Below are positions 1 to 11,311 of a stretch of 64,000 nt of DNA, piece by piece. The notes beneath the pieces were generated by a model, which did no database searches, had not been told where the DNA came from, and saw only the letters and a list, made by a program, of their open reading frames with translations. How positions within the stretch are numbered: position 1 is the stretch's first letter; every line of letters starts with the position of its first letter. Position numbers and translations under genes: made by a program. The stretch comes from Juglans regia (Eukaryota; Streptophyta; Magnoliopsida; Fagales; Juglandaceae): assembly GCF_001411555.2 (NCBI RefSeq), contig NC_049911.1, positions 2,170,001 to 2,234,000 of the forward strand, in the 5' to 3' direction.

Positions 1-480
1 GTCGTTCATTTCCTTCCTATCTTATTTCATTTCAGTCACATTTTTACATCTTAGTTGAACAGCTCTTCTTCGGACAGTCCAAAATATCTAGCCTTGATAG
101 AAGGGATGGAATGCAAGATACTTTGTAGAATTTACGTTTCATACTCGAATGGAGGAAGAAATATTTCTTGCCGTGCTGTTTGAGAGTTTTCTTCTCGCCG
201 TTTGGTATGCAAAAATTCCTAATTTCACTTCTGCATGTTTTTCATCTTCTCTTTCTCGCATATTTATTTTCTTTCTACGGCTCAATCGCATTTTCTTTCT
301 TCGGCTCAACAACGTAGGTATATTTCTTCTTCTTCTTCTTCGTTTCCCTTCTTCCCCGTATGATTTATTTCTTCATTTCAAATGTATTTTGGCATCTCTG
401 TGTTGTTTCTTTTGTGTTTATTTTTGGTTTGACGAGAGGAAGAGAGAGTTTCCATGTGCGTATGAATGGTAGTGTGCGAC
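1..480. other. Gene-free start of window
   Basis: No recognisable gene. Open frames here are short, T/CTT-rich and show no domain. The stretch near 320-350 is a CTT-rich simple tract. It could be the edge of a transposon lying upstream of the window, but nothing diagnostic such as terminal repeats or a primer-binding site is visible. Confidence 0.5.
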
Positions 481-905
481 GGAGAGGGAAAGGGAACTTC
501 GTGGTGGCCGGGTTTGGTAGAGATTGTCGCTGGTGTGAAGTGGTGGAGGTGTGGTGGCCTGGGTAGCCGCCTACGGCTGCGCTGGTTGAGAGAAATGAGA
601 GAAACCCATTTCGGATGGATTTCTGTGGGGAAAATATAGGGCTGCGCGTGGGGGACATTGGTGGTGGCTGGGTTGGTCGCCAGCGTGAGGGGGAGTCGCC
701 TGTGGTGGTCGTGATGGTAGGTGGCTGCGTACGGCGGAGCCGGTTGAGAGAAATGGAAAAAACTCATTTCGGATGGGTTTCAGCGGGGGAGACCTAGGGC
801 TGCGCGTGGGGGACATCCATGGTGCCTCGGGTGGTCGTCGGCGTGAGAGGGACTCCCCGGTGGTGGCGGTGAGACTGGCCGGTGCACGATGGCGCCGAGC
901 TGGGC
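480..905. repeat. GC-rich tandem repeat, about 158 bp period
   Basis: GGTTGAGAGAAATG starts at 584 and again at 742, each followed by a block ending in GGGCTGCGCGTGGGGGACAT. That gives about two to three degenerate units of roughly 158 bp. It is far more GC-rich than its surroundings. Long open frames on both strands come from the repeat composition and have no recognisable domain, so I do not call them genes. Confidence 0.6.
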
Positions 906-977
906 TGAAGCAGAACTGACCGTGAGGAAGAATCGGGCATAGAGAGAGACAACGTGAGGAAAAAAATAAATAAATAA

Positions 978-1882
978 AATCATTATAAATTCACTACAAA
1001 AAAATAATATATGTTTAAAAATATCTAATTATTTGTTATTAATAAATAATAGTCAATTTTTTTTTCCATAAAACTGAATATATAATATAATATAGGTAGA
1101 AATGTTTAGATAGAAAATAACTCTAGACGGAAAAATCAGTAATGTCCCTAATAATATCAGAATCATAGTAAAAATCATTATAAATTCACTACAAAAAAAT
1201 AATATATATTTAAAAATATCTAATTATTTGTTATTAATAAAAAATAGTCAATTCTTTTTTTTTTTTTTTTGCATAAAATGGAATGAGAGGAATATAATGT
1301 AAGTAAAATGTTTGATAGAAAATAAGCTCTAGAGCTGAAAATGAATCTCCCTAATAACATCAGTATCATAGTAAAAATTATTATAAATTCACTACAAAAA
1401 ATTAATATATGTTAAAAAATATCTCATTATTTGTTATTAATAAATAATAGTCAATTTTTTTTTTCTTTCCATAAAACTGAATATATAATATAATGTAAGT
1501 AGGAATGTTTAGATAGAAAATAGCTCTAGATGGAAAAGTCAATAATGTATCTAATAACATCAATATTAAAAATCATTATAAATTCACTACAAGAAAATAA
1601 TATATGTTCAAAAATATCTAATTATTTGTATTAATTAGAAAATAGCACTAGATGGAAAAGTCAGTAATCTCCCTAATAACATCAGTATCATAGTAAAAAT
1701 TATTATAAATTCACTACAAAAAATTAATATATGTTAAAAAATATCTCATTATTTGTTATTAATAAATAATAGTCAATTTTTTTTTTCTTTCCATAAAACT
1801 GAATATATAATAGGAATGTTTAGATAGAAAATAGCTCTAGATGGAAAAGTCAGTAATGTCTCTAATAACATCAATATTAAAA
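978..1882. repeat. AT-rich minisatellite array, units of about 195-203 bp
   Basis: The motif ATTATAAATTCACTACAA recurs at about 982, 1177, 1380, 1574 and 1702, each followed by AATATCTAATTATTTGTTATT (or near-variants) and later CTCTAGATGGAAAAGTCAGT. Most spacings are 194-203 bp; one unit (1574-1702) is shortened to about 128 bp. The array continues as one further unit at 2280-2415 beyond an inserted gypsy remnant. Confidence 0.8.
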
Positions 1883-1929
1883 ATCGATGCAACCCAATAG
1901 TAAGAACATGGCTAAGGGTTAGGTTTCTT

Positions 1930-2205
1930 CTTCTAGTTTTACTATTAAGGGGGATTTGCTATTCTACAAGGAAGGTTGTATGTACCTAATGACCCCAGTT
2001 TTATTAAAAAATTGTTGCATCTGCTTCATAGCAGTGTTGAAGGTGGGCATTTTGGGGTAGACAGACCCTTTGCAGGGTTACGAGGAAGTTTTTCTGGCCA
2101 GGCCTTAAGGGTGTTGTTAAAGAGTTCATACGTGGTTGTGATGTTTTTCAGAGGATTAAGGTGGAGTAGTCTTGGCCTAGTGGATTGCTTCAACCTCTTC
2201 TTATT
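1930..2205 (+). mobile_element. Ty3/gypsy polyprotein remnant (integrase zinc-binding region)
   Basis: One frame reads RLYVPNDPSF...LLHLLHSS, then VEGGHFGVDR, which resembles the H2C2 zinc-binding domain at the start of gypsy integrases. After a frameshift near 2085 the next frame continues FFWPGL, VVKEFIRGCDVFQRIKVE and then a stop followed by GLLQPL, matching the usual integrase context. The second cysteine of the expected CxxC is replaced by F. This is a short dead fragment with no LTRs, sitting inside the minisatellite array. Confidence 0.8.
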
Positions 2206-2279
2206 CTTAATTGAGAAATGACTTGTACAAGCCCCAAATAGGCAAACCCCATGCAAGCCCTTGTAAAAAAGTGGACCAC

Positions 2280-2415
2280 ATCATAAATTCACTACAAAAA
2301 AATAATATATGTTCAAAAATATCTAATTATTTGTTATTAATACATAATGTTTAGATAGAAAACAGATCTATATTGAAAATTCAGTAATGTCCCTAATAAC
2401 ATCAGTATCATAGTA
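2280..2415. repeat. Outlying unit of the 195-bp minisatellite
   Basis: This stretch carries the same TTCACTACAAAAAAATAATA and later TCCCTAATAACATCAGTATC blocks as the array at 978-1882. It is separated from the array by the gypsy fragment, which suggests that fragment landed inside the array. Confidence 0.75.
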
Positions 2416-3982
2416 GACAAATAAATATAAAAGAATTATCTGCATGTCAACTATTTTGAAACAAATAAAATTTCCAGCATTCTCATCTTAAAGGTAATAT
2501 GACAACTTCCTTCATGCATCGTATGACATCTTGAAGCCCAGCAACAGAATCCCAACCCTGAAATAAATTTCCACTTTCTGATTCTGAGCCTCCAATGTAC
2601 ACAGGTGATTTTATTACACAATATAAAAGTACAAATGAGAAGGAATTATTTTATTACACAAGTAGAGAAAAATTATTCATCCGATTCAAGTACTAAGAGA
2701 TTATGAGAGTAAATAAATGTGAATGAAACAACAATATACATGTTGGTTTTGCAATAAAAGTGTGACTTTAGCATATTAAAAATGAGTCAGCTAGGCTGCT
2801 GTTCAATAATGACTGTTGAACGTACCCGCCTAACACAAATTTATATTTATATTTTTTTCTTCTCATAATTTTTTAATATATATTTAAATATTTTTAAAAA
2901 ATAAAAAAATACATCAATACATTAAAAGCCACTTTCTCAATCAATCATAGTAAAAAAAGAATTTTATATATGAACAATCAAAATGAGGGGCAAGCTCAAG
3001 CGGCATACTAACATTTTCTATTATAAATACATGTAGTACACTATGTAACTGTAGGTTGCAACTTTAATGATCTATATTATTCTCATTTACCTGAGTTTTT
3101 TTCTTGTACAGTAGATGTTTATATTTTTAAATAATTTATTTTATAATAATACAAGGCAAACGTGCCTCGCACGTAGCTCTACCGCTAGTATACTTAAAAG
3201 CGGCTATAATATTACTGTTCATTACTGTTTATCAACAGTATAAACAGTAAAGAAGTTTTTTTTTTTCTTCGCATATCTTATACTGTTTGTTACTGTTTAT
3301 AAATAGTAATTATGAACAGTAATTTTTTTTTCTTCACATATTTGTTTAGTTTTTCTGTTTCTTTTTGGGTTTATCCATGTGAATGCCAATGTGCAACGTA
3401 ATACCACAATCGTGCATGAGGAATGAGAGAGGAAAAAAGGAAAAGTATGAAAAAATATTGATTTTTGAGTTTTAAATTCTAACCCTTCATCTTTAATCTT
3501 CAGATTTAATCTAACAGTAGAAGTTTAAATATTAATTTAAACTATAAAATAGATAATTTAAATTTAAATATTATATCATACACTTAAAATTAACTTCAAT
3601 TTATAAAATATTAATTTCTCATCATTAAATAAAAGATAAAGTTTTACTGAATATTAAATAAATGATGAAATTTTGTTAAATATTTTTAAAAAAGTATAAC
3701 AATATAAATAATTAGAGTTTTAACATAATTTAAATATGATAATATTTTTAATTAACTAAAAAGAACTGCTACAACTAATGAAGAAGTAGCCTGAAAATAT
3801 GTCCTGAATGTGTATTTCACTTTTTTATTTTTCTTTTCCTTTTTTCATGTATTTTTTTAATCATCATAAACATTTTTTAAAAAAATAAAAAATTCACAAA
3901 ATTATTAAAAAAACACTTCTTCAATCACTAGATAAAAAAAGAAAAGAAAAAGGCAAACGTCCCTTGGACGTTACCTACTGTA

Positions 3983-4027
<45 letters not shown>

Positions 4028-4060
4028 CGGATTCAAAATACATTCTATCCATAAAAATAT
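2416..4060. other. AT-rich intergenic DNA with related short elements
   Basis: No gene seen. Two tracts end similarly: AGGCAAACGTGCCTCGCACG near 3153 and AGGCAAACGTCCCTTGGACG near 3951, each preceded by poly-A/T-rich sequence and followed by TAAAAGCGG. They look like two copies of one dispersed element. A perfect AT dinucleotide microsatellite lies at about 3984-4022. Confidence 0.5.
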
Positions 4061-4064
4061 TCAT

Positions 4065-4445
4065 TCTATCTATTAAATTTAAAGTGTTATGTTTATGAAG
4101 CAGTAAACCTTTTAAAAGTAATATTTCATTATGAATTATTATAAGTTTTAAGTTTTATTTCTTTTTTTATATATAAAGATATAAACCAATTCAAGACTCT
4201 ACCCAAAAATACTAATTCAATATTTATATTGTTTTACATTTTAAGCAAAGTTATATGACTCCAATGTGGCATTCTATCCATTAAACTTGAAGTGTTATAT
4301 TTATAGAGCGATAATCATTTTAAAAATAATGTTTCGTTATAAATTATTGTAATTTTTAAGTTTCATTTTTTTTTTCACATATAAAGATATAAATTGATTC
4401 AAGTCTCCACCCAAAGGTACTATTTCAACATTTATATTGTTTCGT
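4065..4445. repeat. Two-copy tandem repeat, period about 205 bp
   Basis: ATTCTATCTATTAAATTTAA at about 4065 and ATTCTATCCATTAAACTTGA at about 4271 begin two diverged copies. Both continue through AAAGATATAAA and CAACATTTATATTGTTT-like ends. No coding content is visible. Confidence 0.7.
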
Positions 4446-4599
4446 TGTCCTATAAACCGTTTCAAATTTCTCCACTATAAAATTAACCCGGTCTCTCTCT
4501 AAATCTCTATCCCTCATATACAACATACACAACACTCCACGCATTGCGCGGATTATAGTCTCGTTTTTTATAATTGCACTACCACTATATAAGCCCGTA

Positions 4600-4803
4600 G
4601 TAAAATTATTTCATCTCATCTCATCTCATTTCATTTTTATAATTTTTTCAAGTTTCACATAAAATATAATAAACAATTCAACTTTTTCAAATATCCAAAT
4701 AATAATAATATTAAAAAATAATATTTTAATAATATTAAAAAATAATATTTTATTCAATTTTTAATTTTTAATTTTAATCTAAAACCATCTCATCCAAACA
4801 GCT
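4600..4803 (-). mobile_element. MITE of the GAGATGAGATGAG family (reverse)
   Basis: TCATCTCATCTCATTTCA at one end, a core with AAAATATAATAAACAATTCA, AATAATAATATT and AATAATATTTTA blocks, and ACCATCTCATCCAAACAG at the other. The same arrangement occurs near 25398, 27106, 37930, 40498 and 47872, so this is a dispersed family; it is non-coding. Confidence 0.75.
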
Positions 4804-5233
4804 GCTATATCTTCTGCTATATCTTCCGTATCTTACGGGCACAATGTATTGCCAATATCCGAATCAATATTTGGAGGTTGATGCCAAATTATTTATAAAT
4901 ACAACTCGTAAAATTTATTTTAGATATTTATAAATAAAGAAGATTACTCGACAAATTACTTATAAAATAAATATAAAATTATAACAAATTATAAAATAGT
5001 TATAAAAGAATATTAAATTTCTATTCTATAAAAATTAATTATTTCTCGAATAATTCTTTCCATTTCACGTGGCTTAAAATACGGCGGAAAAAAGAAAAAA
5101 AAAAAAACGAGGCGGGAAAAAGTAGAGCAGTTCCTGGAAAAATCTCTGATGCTGAAAAGTTTCTTCAGTAAATCAATAACAGGTCATGATTTATAATTTC
5201 TCAAACCATCTGAGTTAGGGCTTCCAAGTCGCT

Positions 5234-6232
5234 ATGGCAGATTTCCAGATCTCGACTCATCACGCCAAGTGGATGATCTTGACTCCTCAAGAGTTGGTAC
5301 GTTCCTTTCTTACTAGTGCCTTGCTACCATTACCACCATTTGTTTCCCGTTTGGTTGACGAGAAACCGTAGGAAAAGAAAATCATTTAAACAAATCGAGA
5401 CGGAAAATATTATTTTCGACGCGTAGAGTTATTTGAGTGAGGAATTTGCTTTCCTTACAACTCTGTTCGGTCTACCGGAGAGAGAGAAATCAATCCATTG
5501 GCAAGAAAATAAAACCTTGCGTGTGTTTTTATGTATGTAAACCAATGTGAGTAGGTTTGTAAGTTTTAGTTTTTTCCCCTTTTAAAGCGTGTATTTCTTT
5601 TATATTGCTTCTGTTTTGGTCTATGACATAGGTTCAAAAATACAAAGCTGCTAATCAAAGAGCAATACAAGCACTAGAGAAGGTAAACTTCAAGAAGTTT
5701 GTAACAACTTCCACTTTCCTCATAAAATTCAGGTATTGTTTCTTTTTTCTCCCCCACAAAATCAGTGCGAAAATATAGGTAATGATGGGCTTTTCAAATT
5801 TCTGGGATCGGTTAATGTTTGGCAGGCAACTGCTCTTATATATTTCAAAAGATTTTATCTTCAATGGTCAGTCATGGAACATCATACCATAAACATCATG
5901 TAAGATTATTTTCGATGTTCATTGTAGCTTTTTGTTGGCCACATGACGTCCTTGAAGACGCTTCGCTTCAGAGTATGGCTGTAATCGTGATCAATTATAA
6001 TAAAGAAATACGCACATGGTTGGAAATTGTGCACTTTCGAATTGCTTGGCTTGGTAAATTGTTTGTGGATAGCTCTCAATTGTGACAATGAAGTTACTTT
6101 TTCAATGCACAGGTTAACATGCATTTATGCAACTTGTAAGATGGAAGAAAATCATGTTTCAGCCGAGGAGCTTGGTAAGGGGATCTCGCAGGATCATCAA
6201 TTGATTCTCAATAATGAGAAGATAGTTTATCA
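5234..6232 (+). pseudogene. CYCH: Cyclin H pseudogene, copy A (deleted and 3' truncated)
   Basis: Cyclin H is the regulatory partner of CDKD/CDK7 in the CDK-activating kinase and TFIIH. Exon 1 (5234-5296) has the start codon and reads MADFQIST...LTPQEL, the family's N-terminus. Exon 2 (5632-5682) reads [16 protein letters not shown] deletion of about 420 bp then fuses exon 2 with the second half of exon 4 (about 5686-5732), removing exon 3 and shifting the frame. Exon 5 (5826-5899) is intact and keeps the Trp codon at 5865-5867. Exon 6 (6113-6232) encodes the cyclin-box segment [18 protein letters not shown]. Similarity to copy B stops at 6232, so all later exons are missing. It cannot encode a working cyclin. 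A functional copy presumably exists elsewhere. Confidence 0.9.
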
Positions 6233-6670
6233 TTTGCAACTTTACTTTTTCTTAGTTTCTTACTTTTCGTCTACTTTTTTTTTATTTTTCTCCAACGGCG
6301 AAGATGGATCCAAAGCATGATGGCGACCTCTCTAGTTTCGCTCTTTGGTTTCCCTCTCTAGTTTCAATCTATAGGATTCAACCCAATGCAGCTTTTTGGA
6401 TTCGATTAACCTCCAACGCACAACGGCACTATAAGACGCATCCAAAGCACGACGGCCCAATGCACGACGGGACCTCTTTCAGTTTCTCCCTCTCTGATTT
6501 CGAACTAACAACAACTTTCATTTTTCGTTGATCTCCCTCTCTGCTTTCAGGTTTTTGGTTTCTCGTCCTTTCTTCTGCCGTTTTTTTTTTAAAATGTTAC
6601 ACGATGACGTGACAGTTTGCCACATCAGCGGATTCCACAGCAAGCGCTCTATCTGGTTGTAGCTAGAATT
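6233..6670. other. Unrelated filler replacing cyclin H 3' exons
   Basis: This stretch has no counterpart in copy B, where cyclin H exons 7-13 follow. It contains imperfect internal repeats (CCAAAGCATGATGGCGACC and CCAAAGCACGACGGCCCAAT) and a 75-codon open frame without recognisable domain. It looks like inserted transposon-derived sequence or the product of a replacement that removed about 3.3 kb. Confidence 0.55.
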
Positions 6671-6879
6671 ATTGTTAATATATAGCTAAACATTGTGTAA
6701 AATAGAATAATGCCTTAGTCTAAAAACTCACTGGATTAAATATTCAAAAATTCTATTTACAGTAAAAAATTTCTATTCAAGAGTGACGTGACATTACTCT
6801 TAAATATTAATTCAGTAATTTTGTAAAATAAGTGAAACGTTTTTACTTGGCCGGCTAAAAAGGAAAAAGAAAAGAAAAC

Positions 6880-6990
6880 TACGAGCATAAATAGAGCGAT
6901 GCAGAACAGCTTAGAACGGCGTCGTCCAATCTTCTTCTAAAACCCAAGAGGCACCTACGAAGAACTTCGAAGAAGTGAAAAGCTTCGTCA
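6880..6990 (+). promoter_or_regulatory. Core promoter and 5' UTR of the unknown gene, copy A
   Basis: A TATA-like ATAAATAG lies at about 6888-6895, roughly 100 bp before the ATG at 6991. The start context is CGTCAATGGCG. The same arrangement (GAGCATAAATACAGCG) precedes copy B, so the core promoter is retained in both duplicates. Confidence 0.55.
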
Positions 6991-9731
6991 ATGGCGTACT
7001 TGCTTTCCGTAAGCTTCTCTACGCCTCTCTGTAATCCACGAATCCAACTTCAGGTAAAAAAAGTTAATAATACCCTTTGGTACCCAAGCACTCTTTCAAA
7101 AGTTCCTCTCTCAGACCCCTTTTTAGTTACTGAGAAAATGTTAGGAAAGAAATCTTTCGAGTCTTCAAGGAAAAAAGAAAAGAAAGGACAAACTTTTCAG
7201 TGTATTCGAGTGGTAAAATGCCTGCTTGCCAAAAAAAAGAATTCACCCAAGTTACAGCTACATTACTTTGCTGGGTTGGGTTTTTTTTTTTTTTCCCTTG
7301 AAACCGATGTCAAACAAACATACTCGGAATTTTGCCTTTTTATTTTCTTCACATTTTCTCGGGAACCGAACGGGTGGAAAGAATGAAAACCGACTCATTC
7401 CGATGGTGTATTTATTTCTGGTCTCTTTTCTAATGCTTATTATAGTTATAGATATCAATCTCTCTGCCTCCTTCCCCAAATGTATAAAAAAAAAAAAAAA
7501 AAAAAGATATCAATCTCTCTGTAATTTTTCTTGATTAGACTACGTAGTTGACTCGGCAGAATTTTGCTTTCGTGAGTTTCATGTTTGATTAGACTGCGGA
7601 AAACTTTCTAATTCACGAAAAGTCTAAATGATTTACTCAAGTATGTGTTTTACGATTCAGGTTCTATATCCACATGCTTCTGTTAATAGTCACGCAGAAG
7701 AAATGAAAAACAGAGTGAACTAGAGGAAGGTAGTAACGAGAGAAGATAAAAAATGGAATAATGGAATTGTATTTCACGTCTTGAGTACAAAGATGTACTG
7801 CTATTTATAGATTACAGAGTGCAACGGAATAAAGAATAACAAATAAAAATACATTTACAGCTCATAGTAACAGAATTAGTTTCTTCATCTTTCTACTGCA
7901 TTCTTATCAGGTGGAACCGTAGGTACTGTAGGTCCAGCTTTATTCTTCAATTCCAACAGCTTCGGTTCCTTTCTGCTAGATTTGTGCCGTGGGTTTCTTT
8001 TTTTCCTTTTTTGCATATCCTCTGAGAAAATATGTAAGAGTGAGACGTGAATTTGTCACATTTAAATCTTAAACGTGAATGCCGTTGAGTCCTCATGTTA
8101 TTTGTTTTCTGTTTTATGAAGTTGGTGGTGGATCACAAACATTTGGTTTGTGTGACCTTCACACAGTAAATCGCCCTGGATCACAAAATGTCAAATACCA
8201 AGATTGGCGTTTTGTATCACCAGTTATGATTCGTCCAAGCCATTTGTGGGGGGGGGTGGGCGCTTCTCTTTAGGCTGTCCTGCAAGTTGTCAAGATTAAA
8301 GTATAGAACTATGTTGTGTCACATTTTGTTTTTAATATTGCTGCTTAGATGTTTATTTGGTATTATTGTATGCTTATTGTTTGTTGGGACTTGCCTCCAG
8401 GAAGTACATCCAAGGAGATTATCTCCTGGTAGACTCTCAAGGCAAGCAAATGCCAGAACAGGTTTGCTTTTCCTTTCTCCTTGCGTACTGTATATTGAAG
8501 CCATTAAAGAATGATTGTTACTTGGTTTTAGTTTTCATCATGTTCAAATCATAGCCGGTGACTGTTAAGATATAAAATAATAAAATCTATCTCTTCCCAT
8601 CAGCTTAAGGTTTTGGGATAAATGGTGATTTTACACGGTATTAGATCAAAGGTCTTGAATTCGAACCTTGACTCTACATTCTATCCCATTTAATTAAATA
8701 TTACACTTGTTGGGCCTACTCATTGAGGGGAAGTCTGGTCTACAAGTGAGGGGGAGTGTTAAGATATAAAATAATAAAATCTACCTCTTCCCATCAGCTT
8801 AAACTTTTAGGACAAGTGGTGATTTCACAATGACTCATGTTTAGTATTGGATGTAGTCAACAATTGGTTGGACGTGTTGAAAGCACAATTTGTTTGCATA
8901 AAATCTGTGTGCGCACGTGTTGGTTGATAATAGCTTCCCTTACTAAGACATGCACATTTCTCAGTAATGGAACGTGTGTTGGTTGATAAAAGTTTCCATT
9001 ACAAAGACTGTACATTTCCTAGTAATGGAACGAGGTGACTATTTTGAACAAAAATATTAAGATCCAACTTAGGTTGGATTACAACATTTAAAAGCTTAAG
9101 CTTCTAAACCATAAATTGTGACAGGATTTTGTTGTCCCAGTGCAAGCCCTACATTATGTCTAGAAACTTCAGCCCAAGTTTGCCCGCTTGTTGAGGAAGT
9201 AAAAATTCTTTCTAGTTAATTGCAAACCCAAGTCCATATGTTGATTGAATGAGTTCTTGTGAATAAAAAAAAGAAACATGCAATGCAATTGAAATCAATG
9301 ACAGAAAGTGTATGGTTTTCTATTTTATTAAATCCTAAAATTGATGACTTATTATTGGTAGGGGAACCAATTTTGAGTTGCAAAGATATTAAAATTGGAT
9401 TTATTTAGATGCTATAAGCCACAATGTGTTGGATATTTAAATAGAACATTTGAACAACCTTCTCTGTGCTTGTACTTTTGAGCTGAGAGTATCAATCACA
9501 TTTGCAGCTCCAAAGCTTCTTGCCACCTGCAATGCAAATAGCGGCATTTTGTCTGTGAGTTGGAGTCATCGCCATCATTTAGTGACACCCTCAAGATATG
9601 TCTCTGAAATTGCTTCCTATCCTTGTAATGTAGGTTATTGTACCCATATGGTGATGGCTGGTTATTGGGTTGGACCTGATCCTGATGATGGTTGGGGCTT
9701 TGTTGAAGCTTTTGTCAATCAAACCTTTTGA
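6991..9731 (+). CDS. Spliced gene of unknown function, copy A (possibly plastid-targeted)
   Basis: I do not recognise the family. Exon 1 (6991-7053) encodes MAYLLSVSFSTPLCNPRIQL then Q and ends at a clean CAG/GTAAAA donor. The Ser/Thr-rich, acid-free N-terminus resembles a chloroplast transit peptide. A likely internal exon (8401-8461; CCAG acceptor, CAG/GTTTGC donor) reads KYIQGDYLLVDSQGKQMPEQ. The last exon (from about 9508 after TTTGCAG, to the TGA at 9731) ends GYWVGPDPDDGWGFVEAFVN plus QTF. The phases of these exons do not join directly, so at least one more exon lies between them. A solo LTR (7681-7958) and a TRIM (8563-8829) sit in introns. The last exon is nearly identical in copy B, which may reflect constraint or simply a recent duplication. 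Confidence 0.55.
7681..7958. mobile_element. Solo LTR (278 bp), copy A only
   Basis: The element begins TGTTAATAGT and ends TTCCAACA, with TG...CA and matching TGTT/AACA termini. It is flanked by a perfect 5-bp target duplication, GCTTC (7676-7680 and 7959-7963). Copy B shows the empty site at 55780-55784 (CATGCTTCGGCTCC) with a single GCTTC. It therefore inserted as an LTR retrotransposon after the two copies separated, and then collapsed to a solo LTR by recombination. Confidence 0.93.
8563..8829 (+). mobile_element. TRIM retrotransposon (267 bp), copy A
   Basis: Two 73-bp direct repeats (8563-8635 and 8757-8829) begin TGTTAAGATATAAAATAATA and end CA. Just after the left repeat is CGGTATTAGATCA, a decayed form of the initiator-Met tRNA primer-binding site TGGTATCAGAGC. 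Just before the right repeat is a purine tract (GAGGGGGAG). The internal part is only about 120 bp, so this is a terminal-repeat retrotransposon in miniature. The flanks are GTGAC and ATGAC, a target duplication with one mismatch. The same element sits in copy B, so it predates the duplication. Confidence 0.88.
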
Positions 9732-11311
9732 TTTTTGGTTTATTTTGCTTACCTTACTAGATGAATGTCAAATGTGGAATGTTAGGTCATGATGCATACT
9801 ACTCTACTCTGGTACACGAAGCACCGCACTGTTACACCATTAAAGAAAATTGTGGTCAAAGCTGTAGTAGAACTAGCATAGCTTTAGCTATTTAAGTACC
9901 TTCAACTGTAACTCACCAGCTTGCAATTATCAGCAAGAGGTAATTAGGAGGTGCACTCACAAATTTACCACAGTATTGGCACCTTCTTATTTAATTTGCT
10001 TGATTTAGGCATGCATCCAAGTAATGTATAGGAATATCTTCTAGTGCAAATTAAGAGTATCTGCCATTTCACTGTGGAGTTCATGTGAATCACGACGAGC
10101 ATGTACCTACACTTGCCATGCCAACACCGCCACGATTAGGTTGCTATGAGCTGCCCTTTTCCATTTCTGCTTTATTGTTTGCTATGAACGTCAATCAAGT
10201 GAGCTAATTTTAGGTATTCTTTCCTAACAATGATCATTGGAAGCTTGTTAGGATAGAATCCAGAACATGTACTGTTTAGGTCAAAGTCGTGCCCGGTGCT
10301 ACTAATGATGGTAATTTCCGAATTATCTTTTGTATCTTTGTGTAGGAGCAAAGTACTAGCTAAGCTTTTTCTTGACAGCCCTCATGTGGCTCATCGGAGC
10401 TGCTCATTTTTTAATGTCAGGGGCACAATAAATGGACAGATTTAATGTTACTAATAGACAGAATTTCGGAGTTTGCAAGAAAACAATCTCAAAGTCATTA
10501 TTTTTCTGAGAATGTTATCCATAAATTCCCCCCTCAGAAAGGAAAACTGAATGCAACATCCTGAGATCTATAATAGAAAATGGAAGGTATTTTTATTTAT
10601 TTATTATTATTATTTTTTTTTGCAGTTGAATTTAAAGGCCATGGAGAAACATGTAAAGGTAGAGAGGAGGATTAGATTGATAGGGGAAATTACCAAATTA
10701 TATTAGGCAACGATGTTCGATGAGTATTCAGGCCCTGGGCTTTTACTTGGGCCGTAAAGGTATGGCCGATCGAGGTTGGGGTAGGTTTTAGGTTTGAATT
10801 TCTGTTATAAAGAAAGGAAAGAGTGAGGTTGATAGCAAAAACAAGCCTGAAGTCGTCTTCTTCCTATGAATGAGATACACTCTCTGTGACTTGGAATGCT
10901 CGGGTGCAAAAGAGCAATTTATGCAAAAATTGGGCGTTCCCTCTACTGCAAACCCACACCCAATTTTCTCAAGTTATATTCATTTCCATCTGGTCAAGGT
11001 TTAGCTCATGATACTTATTTGCAAATTGCAAGCATTGAGTTAAAGCTGTACTAACTGATCATAAAAGGGTAGTGAATGAAATCTCATATTATTATATATA
11101 TTGAGAAGTTATTTTTCTATAAAATTATTCTAAGAGGCTCTAGTCTGGTCGCCCATTACATAAGCTGACCTGACTTGACCTGACACGACACAAATATATA
11201 CTTGTGAGGGGTCTAATTTTCAGCTAGGTACGTTTGAAAGCCTATTCTATGATCTCACTGATACCATAGCTAATTAGATGTACAATTCACCACCAACTGA
11301 AAGTTATGGGA
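9732..11311. other. Intergenic DNA downstream of unknown gene A
   Basis: No gene recognised. The stretch is conserved in copy B (57577-59147) with small indels, but no open frame is conserved between the copies, which argues against coding function. It probably includes the 3' UTR of the unknown gene. Confidence 0.5.

Noticed and set aside
149..983. Several overlapping 60-130-codon frames on both strands
   Set aside because: They fall in CTT-rich and GC-rich repeats, have no domain, and overlap each other on both strands.
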